A stretch of DNA of 18,242 bases from Deltaproteobacteria bacterium (GTDB taxonomy: Bacteria > Desulfobacterota > Desulfobacteria > Desulfobacterales > JAFDCJ01): assembly GCA_024277475.1 (NCBI GenBank), contig JAJRVC010000586.1:1-18242 (forward strand), written 5' to 3'. The notes under the pieces are model-generated. The model had not been told where the DNA came from. It did not search any database and worked only from the letters and a program-made list of their open reading frames with translations. Positions 16,059 to 18,242 of the stretch are shown in pieces; the stretch's first letter is position 1; each line of letters begins with the position of its first letter. The position numbers and the translations under genes were made by a program.

Positions 16059-16061
16059 GAA

Positions 16062-16165
16062 TGATGTGGCCGCAAAAAGGCACAAAAAACACAAAAATAA
16101 AATTTTATACTTAATAATTTCAATAGGTTATAAGATCAAAATTCGAGAATTTTGACTTTTTACGA
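16062..16165 (+). repeat. 104-bp dispersed repeat, copy B
   Basis: Begins 3 bases after the ygeY stop and matches the minus strand of 6177-6280 at 93 of 104 positions, ungapped. It includes a perfect dyad CAAAATTC-GA-GAATTTTG (16137-16154) overlapping a TTGACT box (16152-16157); in copy A the dyad is degraded. No good -10 follows at 17 bases here. The element points toward ygeW, the same relation as copy A to its gene. Confidence 0.85.
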
Positions 16166-16293
16166 GACTGGCAAGAATGGATTTTATACACTTTGTGGCA
16201 AATAAACTGAGTTGGGATATTCTCACCGCCTCCCAATGTTGGAATTCCTTCTATTTTATTATTAAAAAAGCAGAGCAAGGCGACATCCACAAT

Positions 16294-16314
16294 TCGTCAA
16301 TCGTCATTCGTCAT
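16294..16314. repeat. Three tandem 7-bp units upstream of ygeW
   Basis: TCGTCAA, TCGTCAT and TCGTCAT run head to tail, ending 11 bases before the ygeW ribosome site. They are short and degenerate; such heptamers can expand or contract by slippage. They would lie in the ygeW leader. Confidence 0.6.
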
Positions 16315-16338
16315 TAGATTAGAAAGGAGTACACCACC

Positions 16339-17535
16339 ATGGATACCGTCAAAATCAAAGCACTCATCAATCAACTGGCGCAGCTGGACTACCACAATAT
16401 GTACCTCAATGACTTTTTACTGACGTGGGAAAAAAGTGACGATGAATTGCAGGCCACGTTTCTGGTGGCCGAAATCCTGCGGGGTCTGCGTCAGAAAAAC
16501 ATCTCCAGCAGAATTTTTGACAGCGGCCTGGCCATTTCCCTGTTCCGCGACCAATCCACACGGACGCGCTTCAGCTTTGCCAGTGCCTGCAATCTGTTAG
16601 GATTGGAAGTTCAGGACCTCGATGAAGGCAAGTCCCAGCTCGCCCATGGCGAAACCGTACGCGAGACCGCCAATATGGTTTCTTTTATGGCCGATGTCAT
16701 CGGCATCCGCGACGACATGTACATCGGCAAAGGCAATGCCTACATGCGCGAAGTGTCGCAGGCAGTAAAACAGGGCTTTCTGGAGGGTGTGCTCGAGCAG
16801 CGTCCCACCCTGGTCAATTTGCAGTGCGACATCGACCACCCCACCCAGTCCATGTCGGACATGTTGCACCTGATCAACACCTTTGGCGGGGTGAAAAATC
16901 TCAATGGCAAAAAAATTGCCATGACTTGGGCCTATAGTCCTTCCTACGGCAAGCCTCTCTCCGTGCCCCAGGGGATTATCGGTTTGATGACCCGTTTCGG
17001 TATGGAGGTGGTGCTGGCCCATCCCGCAGGGTACGAGGTCATGCCTGCTGTAGAGGAAGTGGCCCGGCACAACGCGGCTCAAGGCGGCGGCAATTTTATC
17101 AAGACCAACTCCATGGCCGAAGCCTTTGAGGGTGCCCATATCGTTTATCCCAAAAGCTGGGCGCCCTTTGCCGCCATGGAGAAACGTACCGACCTGTACG
17201 GTGAGGGGGACCACGACGGCATCAGGGCCCTGGAGAAAGAATTGCTTGCTCAGAACGCCGACCACAAAGATTGGGAGTGCACCGAAAAATTAATGGCCTC
17301 CACCCACGAGGAAAACGCACTTTACATGCACTGTCTGCCTGCCGACATCACGGGGGTAAGCTGTATCCAGGGCGAGGTCGCGGCCAGCGTCTTCGACCGC
17401 TACCGGGTGCCCATGTATATGGAAGCCAGCTACAAACCATACATCATTGCGGCCATGATATTTCTTTCCAAAGCCGGGAACCCCGCCGACAAGCTTGGAG
17501 AATTGCTGACGCAGGGTACCCCGAGGGTGCTTTAG
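16339..17535 (+). CDS. ygeW: YgeW, knotted carbamoyltransferase
   Basis: A cytoplasmic enzyme of the aspartate/ornithine transcarbamylase superfamily, in the trefoil-knotted branch. The 398 residues are longer than OTCase (about 330) and fit YgeW. The carbamoyl-phosphate loop is FRDQSTRTRFSF (S73-T74-R75-T76-R77), followed by the lid region GKSQLAHGETVRET, DHPTQ at 166-170 and HCLP at 331-334 in YMHCLPADITG. The C-terminus ASYKPYIIAAM is family-like. In the purine cluster YgeW is thought to act in the phosphorolytic direction on a ureido amino acid, giving carbamoyl phosphate for ATP formation by a carbamate kinase (family knowledge; no kinase is in the window). AGGAG 9 bases before ATG is a good ribosome site. 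It lies between ygeY and the molybdenum hydroxylase. Confidence 0.94.
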   Translation: MDTVKIKALINQLAQLDYHNMYLNDFLLTWEKSDDELQATFLVAEILRGLRQKNISSRIFDSGLAISLFRDQSTRTRFSFASACNLLGLEVQDLDEGKSQLAHGETVRETANMVSFMADVIGIRDDMYIGKGNAYMREVSQAVKQGFLEGVLEQRPTLVNLQCDIDHPTQSMSDMLHLINTFGGVKNLNGKKIAMTWAYSPSYGKPLSVPQGIIGLMTRFGMEVVLAHPAGYEVMPAVEEVARHNAAQGGGNFIKTNSMAEAFEGAHIVYPKSWAPFAAMEKRTDLYGEGDHDGIRALEKELLAQNADHKDWECTEKLMASTHEENALYMHCLPADITGVSCIQGEVAASVFDRYRVPMYMEASYKPYIIAAMIFLSKAGNPADKLGELLTQGTPRVL

Positions 17536-17705
17536 GCTTTTAAAATTCGTAAACGTTCAGCTACTAAATGCTCCTATTCGTAATCACAGTGACGTATTAG
17601 CAGTAATGTTTTTTCACCACGGAGACACAATTGTCGTTAACGCTTCAATAAATTATACGTTGCCGTATTTGTGAAACTATCCAGTTAACAGGATAAGGAG
17701 GGCCC

Positions 17706-18242
17706 GTGTTCAAGTTCATCCTCAACAGCCGGACGGTGGAGTACAACGGCGATCCGGAGATTTCCCTCCTGTCCTGGTTACGCAACGAAATGAACCTCAC
17801 CGCAGCCAAAGACGGTTGCTCCGGTCAGGCCGCCTGTGGTGCCTGCCTGGTGGAGGTGGACGGCAAGGCTGCGCTGGCCTGCACGACGGCCATGCACAAA
17901 ATCGAGGGCAAGGAAGTGGTCACCCTGGAAGGACTGCCTGAAAGTCTGCTGCACACCCTGGGGCGCGCTTTTGTCTCAAAGGGCGCTGTGCAATGTGGCT
18001 TTTGTACCCCGGGTTTTCTGACCCGGACCAAGATCCTGCTGGAAAACAACCCCGACCCAACCCGCCAGGAAGTTGTCAAAGCCATACGTTTTCACCTCTG
18101 CCGCTGCACGGGTTACGTCAAAATCGTGGACGCCGTGCTCGAAGCGGCCGCCGCCCTGCGCGAAGGACGGACAATTCATTTTGAAGATGACGCCGGGATC
18201 GGAGTCTCCAGCCCCAAATACAAAGCCTTTGAACGCGCCATC
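17706..18242 (+). CDS. Selenium-dependent xanthine dehydrogenase-type molybdenum hydroxylase (partial, N-terminal iron-sulfur part)
   Basis: A molybdenum hydroxylase that would oxidise a purine ring. The 179 residues seen begin MFKFILNSRTVEYNG from a GTG start with AGGAGG 4 bases upstream. A plant-type [2Fe-2S] domain has C38, C44, C47 and C59; the first spacing is C-x5-C rather than the usual C-x4-C. The second [2Fe-2S] domain has QCGFC and HLCRC. After about residue 155 the chain continues without a stop into GIGVSSPKYKAFERAI, which resembles the start of the molybdenum-binding subunit. So the iron-sulfur and catalytic parts appear fused and the FAD domain is absent, as in the Se-dependent XDH family. 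The gene runs off the right edge and the Mo-binding part cannot be checked. No in-frame TGA occurs in the seen part. Confidence 0.85.
   Translation, partial: MFKFILNSRTVEYNGDPEISLLSWLRNEMNLTAAKDGCSGQAACGACLVEVDGKAALACTTAMHKIEGKEVVTLEGLPESLLHTLGRAFVSKGAVQCGFCTPGFLTRTKILLENNPDPTRQEVVKAIRFHLCRCTGYVKIVDAVLEAAAALREGRTIHFEDDAGIGVSSPKYKAFERAI

Noticed and set aside
17706..18242. Selenocysteine (in-frame TGA) in the molybdenum hydroxylase
   Set aside because: No in-frame TGA is present in the visible part, and in this family the selenium is a labile cofactor rather than selenocysteine.

Overview
The window reads as ordinary chromosome from an anaerobic Gram-negative bacterium, most likely a deltaproteobacterial (Desulfobacterota, Desulfobacterales-like) lineage. 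This is inferred from the gene mix (branched-chain amino-acid type ABC import, NtrC-type sigma-54 regulation, an IHF-alpha-like protein, selenium-linked molybdenum hydroxylase genes) and from the many short degenerate repeats between genes. No marker gene settles the taxonomy. I see no rRNA, tRNA, CRISPR array, insertion sequence or phage gene.

Left part (1-6054, minus strand). A complete high-affinity amino-acid ABC importer is read right to left as livG-livK-livH-livM-livF; livF runs off the left edge. A sigma-70-like promoter sits before livG. A block of short repeats capable of folding back lies inside the operon between livK and livH. Upstream of livG on the same strand is an ornithine cyclodeaminase/mu-crystallin family enzyme with its own promoter and ribosome binding site.

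Middle (6055-12611). On the plus strand are a 43-residue unrecognised ORF and an IHF-alpha-like gene. Convergent to them, on the minus strand, is a histidine kinase/NtrC-type regulator operon. Before the kinase I find a well-matched sigma-54 promoter and, at typical enhancer distance, three dyad-bearing repeats spaced exactly 22 bp apart. This looks like an autoregulated sigma-54 circuit. htpG (Hsp90) follows on the plus strand, with a promoter that can be read as sigma-70 or sigma-32 and a clear terminator.

Right part (12612-18242). A DUF192 secreted protein (minus) diverges from a YheO/DauR-type PAS-HTH regulator (plus). The regulator is followed by ygeY (M20 hydrolase), ygeW (knotted carbamoyltransferase) and the start of a selenium-dependent xanthine dehydrogenase-type molybdenum hydroxylase. 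These are core members of the anaerobic purine/urate-type catabolic cluster known from enterobacteria and gut anaerobes. The rest presumably lies beyond the right edge.

A 104-bp intergenic repeat (93/104 identical, ungapped) occurs before the ornithine cyclodeaminase-like gene and before ygeW, in the same orientation relative to the downstream gene although the genes are on opposite strands. It is either a dispersed mobile repeat or a shared regulatory element linking amino-acid handling with the purine cluster.
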